Numbered from the stretch's first letter, positions 1-6,778 are shown. The stretch: DNA of 9,479 nucleotides from JASFEQ01 sp050124735 (GCA_050124735.1 JASFEQ010000148.1:1-9479); one strand, 5' to 3'. Made by a program: numbers and translations. The notes: generated from the sequence alone by a model not told the origin.

Positions 1-916
1 AGTTGAACACCCTCATAATCTTTAACGATGCCTTGTTGTCCAATAAGTGGTGCACTTTGGCGATGGCCACCAACCCCTCTCCCTCGATCAACTTCATGTA
101 ACCTTCAAAAGACCGGGGCAAATCCATCATCGCAACCTCCTCACATCCAGGTTGATGCCCATTTCTGACCCGCTGAGCCATTCCGCCGTCCACTCTTGCC
201 TCCTTCATGTCAGGCAAGGCCTCGCGCAAGGGAATGATTCTCTGAGGGACGAGGCGATCCCGGGATAGATGCCTCACGTTTTCTAGGCTCAGGGCGTCTT
301 TAACACTGAAAGGCCCACTGCACAATCTTCTCAGCGACTTGAGATGGGCTCCAGGTCCCAGCTCTTTTCCCAGATCTGCTGCTAGGCTCCTCACATAAGT
401 GCCCCTGGAACAGGCGACCTTCATGGTCACGTCAGGGAGGTCAATGGACGTGATTGATAGGGAATGGACTTTCACCCTTCGTGTCTGCAAATCCATTTTG
501 ATCCCTTTTCGCGCCAGTTCATACGCCCGTTTGCCCCTGTAATTGACTGCAGAAAACAGGGGGGGGGCCTGTTCAATCTCTCCTACGAATCTCAGGGCAA
601 CTTTCTTGATAAATTCAGGCTCAAACTCGGGCACCAAGCGCCTCTTTACAACACGTCCTGTCAGATCCTGCGTATCTGTTTCAACGCCTAATCTCATGAT
701 GGCTTGATAGGCCTTGTCCCCGGCCATGAGGTAATTGGAGAGCTTCGTTCCTTGGCCCAACAAAATAATCAATAATCCTGTGGCAAAGGGATCCAGTGTA
801 CCAGCATGACCGACCTTTTTGACCTTCAGAAGGCGCCTGATCGCCTTTACCACGCCAAAAGAGGTTTTTCCCTCTTCTTTATCAATCAGGATTATGCCAT
901 CATAGGAATTTCCCAT
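1..916 (-). CDS. truB: tRNA pseudouridine-55 synthase TruB (3' end outside window)
   Basis: TruB converts U55 of the tRNA T-loop to pseudouridine in the cytoplasm. I translated this frame by hand: it begins MGNSYDGIILIDKEEGKTSF and stays open for 305 codons to base 1, so only the last few residues and the stop are missing (family about 300 aa). Visible signatures are GHAGTLDP at 36-43 with the catalytic aspartate D42, the K-x-Y motif at 68-70, QAPPLFSA at 116-123, RGKRAYELARKG at 127-138, and TYVRSLAADLG at 173-183. The tail from about residue 270 resembles the PUA-like C-terminal region. The ATG at 916 is chosen because an in-frame stop lies just upstream and the first motif follows immediately; no clear Shine-Dalgarno is seen, so translation is probably coupled to rbfA, which ends 8 nt upstream. 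Oddities: a nine-C run encodes the A-P-P segment, and N125 sits where many homologues have lysine (SALK). Confidence 0.97.
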   Translation of the reverse strand, partial: MGNSYDGIILIDKEEGKTSFGVVKAIRRLLKVKKVGHAGTLDPFATGLLIILLGQGTKLSNYLMAGDKAYQAIMRLGVETDTQDLTGRVVKRRLVPEFEPEFIKKVALRFVGEIEQAPPLFSAVNYRGKRAYELARKGIKMDLQTRRVKVHSLSITSIDLPDVTMKVACSRGTYVRSLAADLGKELGPGAHLKSLRRLCSGPFSVKDALSLENVRHLSRDRLVPQRIIPLREALPDMKEARVDGGMAQRVRNGHQPGCEEVAMMDLPRSFEGYMKLIEGEGLVAIAKVHHLLDNKASLKIMRVFN

Positions 917-924
917 GCATCAAT

Positions 925-1293
925 CTATTCAGGGGCATCGTCTGAGTCTTCAACCTTCAGTTTCTCAAAAAGCCTTTCCATATGGTCGCCCTTTTCTAGG
1001 GAGGGGTCATGCTTGAAAGTAATATCAGGCATATATTTCAAATCCATCCTATGACCCATCTCTTTCTTTATAAACCCCTTAGCACTATCCAGGCCCGCTT
1101 GAGTCTTCTTAAAATCTTCCTTATTCCCCATTACGCTATAATAGACCTTGGCATGTCTTAGATCATCACTGAGACGAACGCCTGTCAATGTGGCTCCTTT
1201 GATTCTCGGGTCTTTGACCTTTTTTACCAACAAATCGGCGATCTCTCGCAGGAGCTGATCACCAACCCGAACGGCCCTCTTGCCTGCCAACAT
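925..1293 (-). CDS. rbfA: 30S ribosome-binding factor RbfA
   Basis: RbfA binds the immature 30S subunit near the 5' end of 16S rRNA and helps late maturation and cold adaptation. The 122-residue protein has the family opening (RAVRVGDQLLREIADLL, residues 6-22), then VKDPRIKGATLTGVRLSDDLRHAKVYYSV typical of the single KH-type fold, then the SAKGFIKKEMGHRMDLKYMPDITFKHD segment at 70-96, with a short acidic tail. The length is normal. The ATG at 1293 is the first possible start after an in-frame TGA, with a GAGG element about 7 nt upstream. It lies between ylxP (28 nt upstream) and truB (8 nt downstream), the standard place in the nusA-infB operon. Confidence 0.96.
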   Translation of the reverse strand: MLAGKRAVRVGDQLLREIADLLVKKVKDPRIKGATLTGVRLSDDLRHAKVYYSVMGNKEDFKKTQAGLDSAKGFIKKEMGHRMDLKYMPDITFKHDPSLEKGDHMERLFEKLKVEDSDDAPE

Positions 1294-1321
1294 GGCCTGC
1301 CTCGCACCAAGTCAATTTTTT

Positions 1322-1609
1322 TTAGATGTTAAGAATTTCTATTTTCGAATCAAGAACCTCTGCCAAATACAGAGAATCCACGAAAGCACGTATGTTATTC
1401 AGTGAGGCATCAATGTGACGCCTGTCATTTCCAACGGCGCTTACCCCCAATTCAATCTTCTGCCATTTGTCATTGGAGCCAACTTCTGCGACAGAAACAT
1501 TGAACTTGTGTTTGATCCTATCCACCATGCTTTTTACAATCTTCCTCTTGCCCTTCAGGGAGCGGTTATCGTGTAAATGGAGATCTATCTTGAGAATCCC
1601 GACGACCAT
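1322..1609 (-). CDS. ylxP: YlxP family protein (DUF503)
   Basis: A 95-residue protein of the DUF503 family, named after ylxP of Bacillus subtilis, which sits at the same position between infB and rbfA. Visible family marks are the N-terminal strand MVVGILKIDLHLHDNRSLKGKR (SLKGKR at 17-22), the FNVSVAEV core at 36-43, and a D-x-W-x-K segment at 47-51. No catalytic motif, signal peptide or membrane segment is apparent. The biochemical role is not established; the constant company of IF2 and RbfA suggests a ribosome or translation function, which is inference only. The start codon lies 3 nt after the infB stop, with a GGAG at the infB 3' end acting as ribosome binding site, so translation is likely coupled to infB. 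Confidence 0.93.
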   Translation of the reverse strand: MVVGILKIDLHLHDNRSLKGKRKIVKSMVDRIKHKFNVSVAEVGSNDKWQKIELGVSAVGNDRRHIDASLNNIRAFVDSLYLAEVLDSKIEILNI

Positions 1610-1612
1610 TTC

Positions 1613-4231
1613 TTATAACTCCGCTTCCTCCTCTTCCAGGTTATAGACTTCAAAAACATCTCCTGGCTTTACATCTTGAAAGTTTTCCAGACCGATGCCA
1701 CACTCATAACCTGACTGAACCTCCTTCACATCATCCTTGAAACGTCTTAGTGAGGCTATCTTGCCGTCAAAGACCACCACATCGTCTCTGAGGAGTCGAA
1801 CATTGGCATTTCTCTCAATGTGACCATCCGTCACATAGCAGCCAGCCACAGTGCCTACTTTTGGAACGTGAAATATCTGTTTTATATCCGCTCGGCCAAT
1901 GATATTCTCCCGATATATTGGCTCGAGGAGTCCAGCCATGGCCATTCGAATATCCTTAATCACGTTGTAAATGACATCATAGTAGCGTATGTCAACCTCC
2001 TCCTTGGCGGCGACATCCGTGACCCTCGGATTTGCACGTACATTAAAGCCGATAATAATTGCTCCAGAGGCAGAAGCGAGCATTACATCCGTTTCCGTGA
2101 TGGCACCCGTGGAGGAATGGATGATTTTTACTTTCACCTCTTCTGTACTCAACTTGAACAGGGAATCGGAAAGGGCCTCGATAGAGCCCTGCACGTCCGC
2201 CTTCAAAATAAGATTGAGCTCCTTGATTTCACCCTCTTTTATCCTGTCAAAGAGGTCATCAAGGCTGATGATGCCTCGCCTAGTCGCTCCAGCCGTCCTC
2301 ACTTTGGCCTGGCGCGCCTCAATCACCTGCTTGGCCGTCTTTTCGTCTCCCACCACGATGAATTCATCTCCCGCCATGGGGACTCCAGAAATCCCATAGA
2401 TCTCTCCCGGAATTGAAGGCCCAGCGGATTTCACCCGCCGGCCACGATGATTGAGCATGGCCCTGAGCCTGCCATAGTGCTCTCCACAGACGAAATAGTC
2501 ACCCTGTTTGAGCGTTCCGCTTTTGATAAGAACCGTGGCGATAGGTCCCCTGCTCTTATCCAGCTTTGCCTCAATAATAGTACCCCTCGCTGGCTTGTCT
2601 GGATTCTCCTTCAATTCTAAGACTTCCGCCTGCAGCAAGATGAGCTCTAAGAGCTCCTCAACACCCTCGCCCGTCTTGGCCGAAATATGGCCAAAGATCG
2701 TTTCTCCGCCCCATGCTTCTGGTACCAGTTCCAACTCAGCCAACTCTCTCGTAACCTTGTCAATATTGGCTTCCGGTTTGTCGATCTTATTGACTGCGAC
2801 AATGATCGGAATGCTTGCAGCACGGGCGTGATTGACCGCCTCTACGGTCTGTGGCATGACGCCGTCATCTGCGGCAACCACCAGGACAATGATGTCAGTC
2901 ACCTTTGCTCCTCTCGCCCGCATTGCCGTGAAGGCCTCGTGTCCAGGTGTGTCCAGAAAAACGATATCTCCGCCCTCGATTTTCACATAATAGGCCCCAA
3001 TATGCTGCGTAATACCCCCCGACTCACCTCCAATGATATTGGATTGTCTTATATAATCGAGCAGAGACGTTTTTCCATGATCCACATGGCCCATGATAGT
3101 CACCACCGGGGGCCTTGGCCTCAGATCTTCAGCCTTGTCTTCAACTTCAGCGATAATGTCTTCCACATCAAAAAGATCCAGCTCCAACTCATAGCTGAAC
3201 TCATCTGCCACCAAGGATGCGGTTTCAAAATCTATGGATTGATTGATATTGGCCGGAGCGCCCAGGCTCATCAATATCTTGATAACCGCAGTGCCCTTGA
3301 TCCCCATCGCCTTGGCCAGTTCCCCCACCGTGACTTGTTCGGGAACCTTGATTCTTCTCTTTATGGCCTTAGGTACGGTGATTTCTGTTTGTTTCAAATT
3401 CTTGGCCACATCTCTTGGCTTCTTTGCGCCTCTTCGCTCTTTCTTCCCTAACCTGCGGCCTTCATAAAGATCAGCTCGCTCGAATACCTCTATTTTCCGA
3501 TGGCGAACGGAGCGTTTGGGCGCGACTTCCTTCTTCTCGGCTTTCTTCTTATCTCTCTTTTTCCTGGCAGGTTTGCCCTTCTTTTCCTCCTTTGGTACAG
3601 CAGGCAATTCCTCGACCACACGCCGCTTGGAAACAAGCGGTTCAGTCTCCAGAACTCTCTTCTGATCTTTGGCGATGATTTCCTTCAAAGGGCCCTCTTC
3701 TGGCCTCTTTATGATCTTGGCGGGTTGATCGGCCACCTTCTTTCTGGCCTTTTTCGCTTTTTTCTTTGGCTTGGGCTTTGCAGGGGTTGGTTCTGCCAAA
3801 ACCTCTTTTTTCACCCCCTTTGCGGAGGCCTGCATCTTCTTTTCCGAGACCCGAGGCGCTTTGGCCGTGTCTTCCCCTTTCTTGATCTCCTCTTGAACCT
3901 TTTGGGGGATGGGTTCGGTCGCCTCTTTCATCTGTGCCGGAGCCCGCGTTTCCACTTCAACCTCTAACTCTTTGGGCTCTTCAGCCGGCTTTTCTGGCTC
4001 AACCTTGACCGTCTTCTTGCGCCTGCGGATGACCCTCGGCTTTATCCTTTTCTCTTCAATGACCTCCGAAACCCTTCCAGCAACAATGTCCCGTGCCTTG
4101 GTAGTCGCTTCCTCATCCAGAGTACTCATATAGTTCTTAATATTCATACCTCCAGCTTTCAGCTTTTCCACCAACTGCTTGCTGTCCATACTAAGGTCTT
4201 TGGCCAATTCATAGACCCTGACTTTAGCCAT
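1613..4231 (-). CDS. infB: Translation initiation factor IF-2
   Basis: IF-2 is the GTPase that brings fMet-tRNA to the 30S subunit and promotes subunit joining. The 872-residue protein has an N-terminal IF2_N module (MAKVRVYELAKDL, 1-50), a long Lys/Glu/Pro-rich charged linker (about 55-285), and a second IF2_N module (VTVGELAKAMGIKGTAVIKILMSLG and following, 300-345). The G domain then shows all five motifs: GHVDHGKT 381-388, GGITQHIGA 405-413, DTPGH 427-431, NKID 481-484 and SAKTG 517-521. Domains II, III and the fMet-tRNA-binding C-terminal domain (about 775-865) follow. Length is in the usual range for proteobacterial IF-2 with an extended linker. The ATG at 4231 gives the canonical N-terminus and has a GGGGGA element 4 nt before it. 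The gap from ylxR is 70 nt; ylxQ, present here in Bacillus, is absent. Confidence 0.99.
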   Translation of the reverse strand: MAKVRVYELAKDLSMDSKQLVEKLKAGGMNIKNYMSTLDEEATTKARDIVAGRVSEVIEEKRIKPRVIRRRKKTVKVEPEKPAEEPKELEVEVETRAPAQMKEATEPIPQKVQEEIKKGEDTAKAPRVSEKKMQASAKGVKKEVLAEPTPAKPKPKKKAKKARKKVADQPAKIIKRPEEGPLKEIIAKDQKRVLETEPLVSKRRVVEELPAVPKEEKKGKPARKKRDKKKAEKKEVAPKRSVRHRKIEVFERADLYEGRRLGKKERRGAKKPRDVAKNLKQTEITVPKAIKRRIKVPEQVTVGELAKAMGIKGTAVIKILMSLGAPANINQSIDFETASLVADEFSYELELDLFDVEDIIAEVEDKAEDLRPRPPVVTIMGHVDHGKTSLLDYIRQSNIIGGESGGITQHIGAYYVKIEGGDIVFLDTPGHEAFTAMRARGAKVTDIIVLVVAADDGVMPQTVEAVNHARAASIPIIVAVNKIDKPEANIDKVTRELAELELVPEAWGGETIFGHISAKTGEGVEELLELILLQAEVLELKENPDKPARGTIIEAKLDKSRGPIATVLIKSGTLKQGDYFVCGEHYGRLRAMLNHRGRRVKSAGPSIPGEIYGISGVPMAGDEFIVVGDEKTAKQVIEARQAKVRTAGATRRGIISLDDLFDRIKEGEIKELNLILKADVQGSIEALSDSLFKLSTEEVKVKIIHSSTGAITETDVMLASASGAIIIGFNVRANPRVTDVAAKEEVDIRYYDVIYNVIKDIRMAMAGLLEPIYRENIIGRADIKQIFHVPKVGTVAGCYVTDGHIERNANVRLLRDDVVVFDGKIASLRRFKDDVKEVQSGYECGIGLENFQDVKPGDVFEVYNLEEEEAEL

Positions 4232-4301
4232 TTAATCCCCCAACACCAAGATTTTCCATTTCCATGTAAACACTTACCATTTGCCTTGGATCCACCCTCG
4301 G

Positions 4302-4562
4302 TTATTCTGCCCACATATCTGGACTGATTGTTATGGCCTTCCCCGTCCTGAAACGCCTTCCGAGGCGTCTGTTTTTCGACAGTTGCTCGCGGCAGGATTC
4401 ACGCCTGCAAACGTATGCCCCCCTGCCTTGCACCTTTCCTTGATCGTCCTTGATTATCTGACCTCCTCCATTTACTACCAGCCGAATAAGTTCACGTTTT
4501 CGCCGCTTTGCACCGCATGAAATGCATGTTCTTATGGGGATATGGCCTTTAGCCTTCCCCAT
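4302..4562 (-). CDS. ylxR: YlxR/RnpM family RNA-binding protein (DUF448)
   Basis: An 86-residue basic protein of the YlxR (DUF448) family. It shows the signature P-I-R-T-C-I-S-C (9-16) followed by KRRKRELIRLVV, then D39-D40 and GRGAYVC at 46-52, with a second cysteine pair C52 and C57 that could act with C13 and C16. In Bacillus subtilis the homologue (renamed RnpM) binds and modulates RNase P; whether that applies here is inference. It overlaps the end of nusA by 14 nt and has a strong AAAGGAGGT ribosome binding site inside nusA, 9 nt before the ATG, so it is translated from the nusA-infB message. Confidence 0.95.
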   Translation of the reverse strand: MGKAKGHIPIRTCISCGAKRRKRELIRLVVNGGGQIIKDDQGKVQGRGAYVCRRESCREQLSKNRRLGRRFRTGKAITISPDMWAE

Positions 4563-5862
4563 CGGCCCTAACCTCCTTTAATTCATCTTCCTCTGGAGCC
4601 TCTTTTTCTACCCTTTCTTCAGCTTTTTTCGCCTTCATACCCTGTATGGCACTATCAATGATCTTTCCTGCCTTTTCCTCACCAATTCCACCCACCTGCA
4701 TGAGGTCAGAAACAGAGGCCTCTGCCACCTCTTCCATGGACCTGAAACCCTGTTGGTAAAGGTTTGAGGCGGTCGCTTCTCCCACTCCATCCAGCTGAAG
4801 CAGTGAGTTATAGGCCTCCTTCAAGGCGTCGTTGTAATTCGTCTCGCTCGTCACATCCAGATTCCACCCGGACAATTTTGAAGCCAACCGGACGTTCTGT
4901 CCCCTCTTGCCAATAGCAAGGGATAGCTGGTCATCGGGTACCACGACCTCCATGGTCTGATTGCTCTCATCCACGATGACCCTCACAATTTCTGCAGGAG
5001 CAAGGGCATTGCAGATGAACTTGGCCGGGTCGGGATCCCAGGTGACAATATCTATCTTCTCTCCTCGCAGTTCTTGGACCACGGCCTGTACTCTGGAGCC
5101 CTTCATTCCCACGCATGCGCCAACAGGGTCCACATCACCATCCTTAGAGCTCACCGCGATCTTTGCCCTGCTACCAGGCTCTCTTGCAACCTGAATAACC
5201 GTCACTATCCTTTCAGAAATCTCTGGCACCTCATTTTCGAAGAGCGCAGAAAGGAAATTGGGATGGGTACGCGAAAGAACGATCTGGGGTCCTCGACTGA
5301 ATTGTTTCACGTCCAGAATATAGGCTCTGACACGATCACCCTGCTTATAGGACTCTTTGGGAATTTGCTCTTTTACAGGCAGCTCTGCCTCGGTACGACC
5401 TAGATTGACGACGATTGCCCCTTTGTCAAATCGCTGGGCAATGCCGTGGATGATCTCACCGCGCCTGTCCTTGTAGTCATCGTAGACAATGTCCCTTTCC
5501 GCCTCTCTCAGACGCTGCATGATGACCTGCTTGGCGGACTGTGCCGCTATTCTTCCAAGGACGTCAGTATCCATCTTGATGCCAAGGCTGTCCCCAACTT
5601 CGGAGTCGGGATCAATCTCCTTCGCCTCTTCTAGGGAGATTTCCATGTTCTCGTTCGCAACCTTTTCCACAACTTCTTTGAATTCGAAGATCTCGATCTC
5701 CCCCATCTCCTCATTAAAACTGACTTCCAGGTCATAATTCGGGCCTAGTTTCTTCCTGGCGGCGGCCCTTACGGCCTCCTCAATGGTCTTGATCAAGACC
5801 TCCCGGTCAACTCCTTTTTCGCGACTGACCTGGTCAATCACCCTTATCAGTTCTGTAATCAT
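4549..5862 (-). CDS. nusA: Transcription termination/antitermination factor NusA
   Basis: NusA binds RNA polymerase and nascent RNA, affecting pausing, intrinsic and Rho-dependent termination, and rRNA antitermination. The 437-residue protein has the N-terminal RNAP-binding domain (1-125), an S1 domain (about 132-199, beginning RRGEIIHGIAQRFDKGAIVVNLG), KH1 with GMKGSR at 252-257, KH2 with IGKRGQN at 317-323, and one helix-hairpin-helix region (about 354-406, LDGVGEATASNLYQQGF then VGGIGEEKAGKI), ending in a short acidic tail. It is shorter than the about 495-residue E. coli protein, which has two acidic repeats at its C-terminus; here there is at most one. The ATG at 5862 gives the family start (MITELIRVIDQVSREKGVDREVL), with GGAG about 10 nt upstream. 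It lies 41 nt after rimP. In E. coli NusA represses its own operon; the leader upstream of rimP here could serve the same purpose. Confidence 0.99.
   Translation of the reverse strand: MITELIRVIDQVSREKGVDREVLIKTIEEAVRAAARKKLGPNYDLEVSFNEEMGEIEIFEFKEVVEKVANENMEISLEEAKEIDPDSEVGDSLGIKMDTDVLGRIAAQSAKQVIMQRLREAERDIVYDDYKDRRGEIIHGIAQRFDKGAIVVNLGRTEAELPVKEQIPKESYKQGDRVRAYILDVKQFSRGPQIVLSRTHPNFLSALFENEVPEISERIVTVIQVAREPGSRAKIAVSSKDGDVDPVGACVGMKGSRVQAVVQELRGEKIDIVTWDPDPAKFICNALAPAEIVRVIVDESNQTMEVVVPDDQLSLAIGKRGQNVRLASKLSGWNLDVTSETNYNDALKEAYNSLLQLDGVGEATASNLYQQGFRSMEEVAEASVSDLMQVGGIGEEKAGKIIDSAIQGMKAKKAEERVEKEAPEEDELKEVRADGEG
4571..4579 (-). promoter_or_regulatory. Strong ribosome binding site for ylxR inside nusA
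   Basis: On the minus strand this reads AAAGGAGGT, a near-perfect Shine-Dalgarno sequence, 9 nt before the ylxR ATG at 4562. It lies within the last codons of nusA. It fixes the ylxR start and implies that ylxR can initiate on its own rather than only by coupling to nusA. Confidence 0.8.
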
Positions 5863-5903
5863 CTTTCGTCTACTCCAGAAACGGTTAAGTTAGTTCCCTA
5901 TGG

Positions 5904-6380
5904 TCACGATTGGTTAAACTCATAAACCAGGTGGGCCTTGTCCACCTCAACCCAAGGCAGGGCCACCAGCGATCCTTCCGCCTCAACGTATAATGTGCCA
6001 TCCTCGAAATTTTTGAGATATCCGCTAAAATTTCGGCGACCATTAACAGGCTTGACCATTCTCACCTTTACCCTCTTTCCCTTGGCCCACATAAAATCCC
6101 TCTCCTTTTTGAGGGGCCGATTCAGACCTGGAGAGGATACCTCCAAAATATACTCATGTATTATTACATCTTTCACATCAATCAGATCGCCGATCTCACG
6201 GCTTACCCGGGCGCAATCATCGATAGTGACCCCTCCCTCTGTGTCGATATACAACCTGAGCACCCATCTGCCATACTTGGGCAAATATTGCACATCCACC
6301 AATTCAAAGCCCATTTCGCCAAGAATGGGCTCAACCAGATCTGCAACCTGTTTTGTGACTATATGTGCCTTTTTCACCAT
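5904..6380 (-). CDS. rimP: Ribosome maturation factor RimP
   Basis: RimP is needed for maturation of the 30S subunit. From the ATG at 6380 the protein is 158 residues, the normal size. It shows GEMGFELVDVQYLPKYGRWVLRLYID (21-46), then GVTIDDCARVSREI (50-63) and LEVSSPGLNRPL (79-90), the family hallmark, followed by the small SH3-like C-terminal domain (about 95-155). The frame could also start at a TTG at 6398, adding six residues (an in-frame TAG lies two codons before it). ATG 6380 is preferred because it already gives the usual distance to the conserved GFEL segment, and neither start has a good Shine-Dalgarno. It is the first gene of the operon; nusA begins 41 nt downstream. Confidence 0.96.
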   Translation of the reverse strand: MVKKAHIVTKQVADLVEPILGEMGFELVDVQYLPKYGRWVLRLYIDTEGGVTIDDCARVSREIGDLIDVKDVIIHEYILEVSSPGLNRPLKKERDFMWAKGKRVKVRMVKPVNGRRNFSGYLKNFEDGTLYVEAEGSLVALPWVEVDKAHLVYEFNQS

Positions 6381-6440
6381 GCGTCTAGAAAGCGCCAAGG
6401 GCTATCGCGTGATCTCTTCCTTGGCTAAATCAATCACACA

Positions 6441-6466
6441 CCGCTTATGGATAAGAAAAAAGCGGG
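6441..6466 (-). other. Alternative hairpin overlapping the rimP-leader terminator
   Basis: The terminator's 3' arm (minus-strand CCCGCTT, 6466-6460) is followed 13 nt later by AAGCGG (6446-6441), a second copy of its 5' arm. The 3' arm can therefore pair with either copy, giving two mutually exclusive hairpins. The second copy lies beyond the termination point, so it can form only in readthrough RNA, where it might affect RNA stability or rimP translation. The role is inferred. Confidence 0.45.
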
Positions 6467-6481
6467 CCCTCAGACCCGCTT
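6456..6481 (-). terminator. Intrinsic terminator between tRNA-Gly and rimP (possible attenuator)
   Basis: Read on the minus strand, AAGCGGG (6481-6475) pairs perfectly with CCCGCTT (6466-6460) across an 8-nt loop and runs straight into a T tract (6461-6456), a classic Rho-independent terminator. It lies downstream of the tRNA gene and upstream of rimP, so it may end the tRNA transcript, attenuate transcription into the rimP-nusA-infB operon, or both. A rimP leader terminator has been described in Gammaproteobacteria; this one was recognised by structure and position, not by alignment. Confidence 0.85.
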
Positions 6482-6508
6482 CCTGACTGCAGACTTAAAT
6501 TGTTGCCG

Positions 6509-6536
6509 ATTTTATTTACGAGGGTTCATAGGTCAA
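6509..6536 (-). promoter_or_regulatory. Candidate sigma-70 promoter for the rimP-nusA-infB operon
   Basis: On the minus strand TTGACC (6536-6531) and TAAAAT (6514-6509) are separated by 16 nt; each box matches the sigma-70 consensus at five of six positions. Transcription would start near 6502, about 20 nt before the terminator stem, giving a very short leader that is terminated or read through into rimP. AT-rich intergenic DNA gives such matches by chance fairly often, so confidence is moderate. Confidence 0.45.
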
Positions 6537-6643
6537 AATTAAAATCAACACCAAGTCCGCAATTCGAAGTAGATCAACCACCCTAAAGCATACGGCTGAT
6601 AACCTCAAAAAGGGAGTCAGGCCATTCCTCAGCAAAACCTAAC

Positions 6644-6719
6644 TGGAGCGGGCAACGGGGCTCGAACCCGCGACACCAAGCTTGGGAAGCTTGTACTCTA
6701 CCAACTGAGCTATGCCCGC
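6644..6719 (-). tRNA. tRNA-Gly, anticodon CCC
   Basis: A complete 76-nt cloverleaf with CCA encoded (6646-6644). The acceptor stem is GCGGGCA/TGCCCGC, the D arm GCTC/GAGT with AGTTGGTA in the loop, the anticodon stem CAAGC/GCTTG around loop TTCCCAA, and the T arm GCGGG-TTCGAGC-CCCGT. The anticodon CCC (6686-6684) reads the glycine codon GGG. It is on the same strand as the downstream rimP-nusA-infB operon, in the place where E. coli carries metY. Confidence 0.97.
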
Positions 6720-6720
6720 C

Positions 6721-6778
6721 CATCTCATCTCCCTCCGTCTTCTTGTAAGGAAATCCAGCGAGGAGGCAGGGAGAGATG
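6721..6778. repeat. Imperfect inverted repeat in the tRNA-Gly 5' leader
   Basis: The left arm (6721-6736, starting CATCTC) and right arm (6762-6778, ending GAGATG) are purine/pyrimidine-rich and complementary apart from small bulges, with a loop of about 25 nt. It begins immediately before the mature tRNA 5' end, so in the precursor RNA it would form a stem next to the RNase P cleavage site. The function is unknown and the repeat may be fortuitous. Confidence 0.4.

Noticed and set aside
559..567. Suspected frameshift in truB, because of the homopolymer
   Set aside because: Manual translation from 916 to 1 gives a continuous TruB with all motifs in one frame.
1820..2416. 198-codon open frame on the plus strand, opposite infB
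   Set aside because: Shadow of the IF-2 C-terminal domains; the composition is not protein-like and no ribosome binding site supports it.
2687..3451. 254-codon open frame on the plus strand, opposite infB
   Set aside because: It lies wholly antisense to conserved IF-2 codons, has no recognisable domain, and looks like a by-product of infB codon use.
4232..4301. Possible ylxQ (L7Ae-like) gene between ylxR and infB
   Set aside because: The gap is only 70 nt, too short for the gene, with no remnant visible.
5938..6486. 182-codon open frame on the plus strand across rimP
   Set aside because: Antisense to rimP and crosses the terminator; no family resemblance.
6516..6530. Five-codon leader peptide frame (MNPRK) on the minus strand between the rimP promoter boxes
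   Set aside because: It lies upstream of the predicted transcription start and has no ribosome binding site; no run of regulatory codons.
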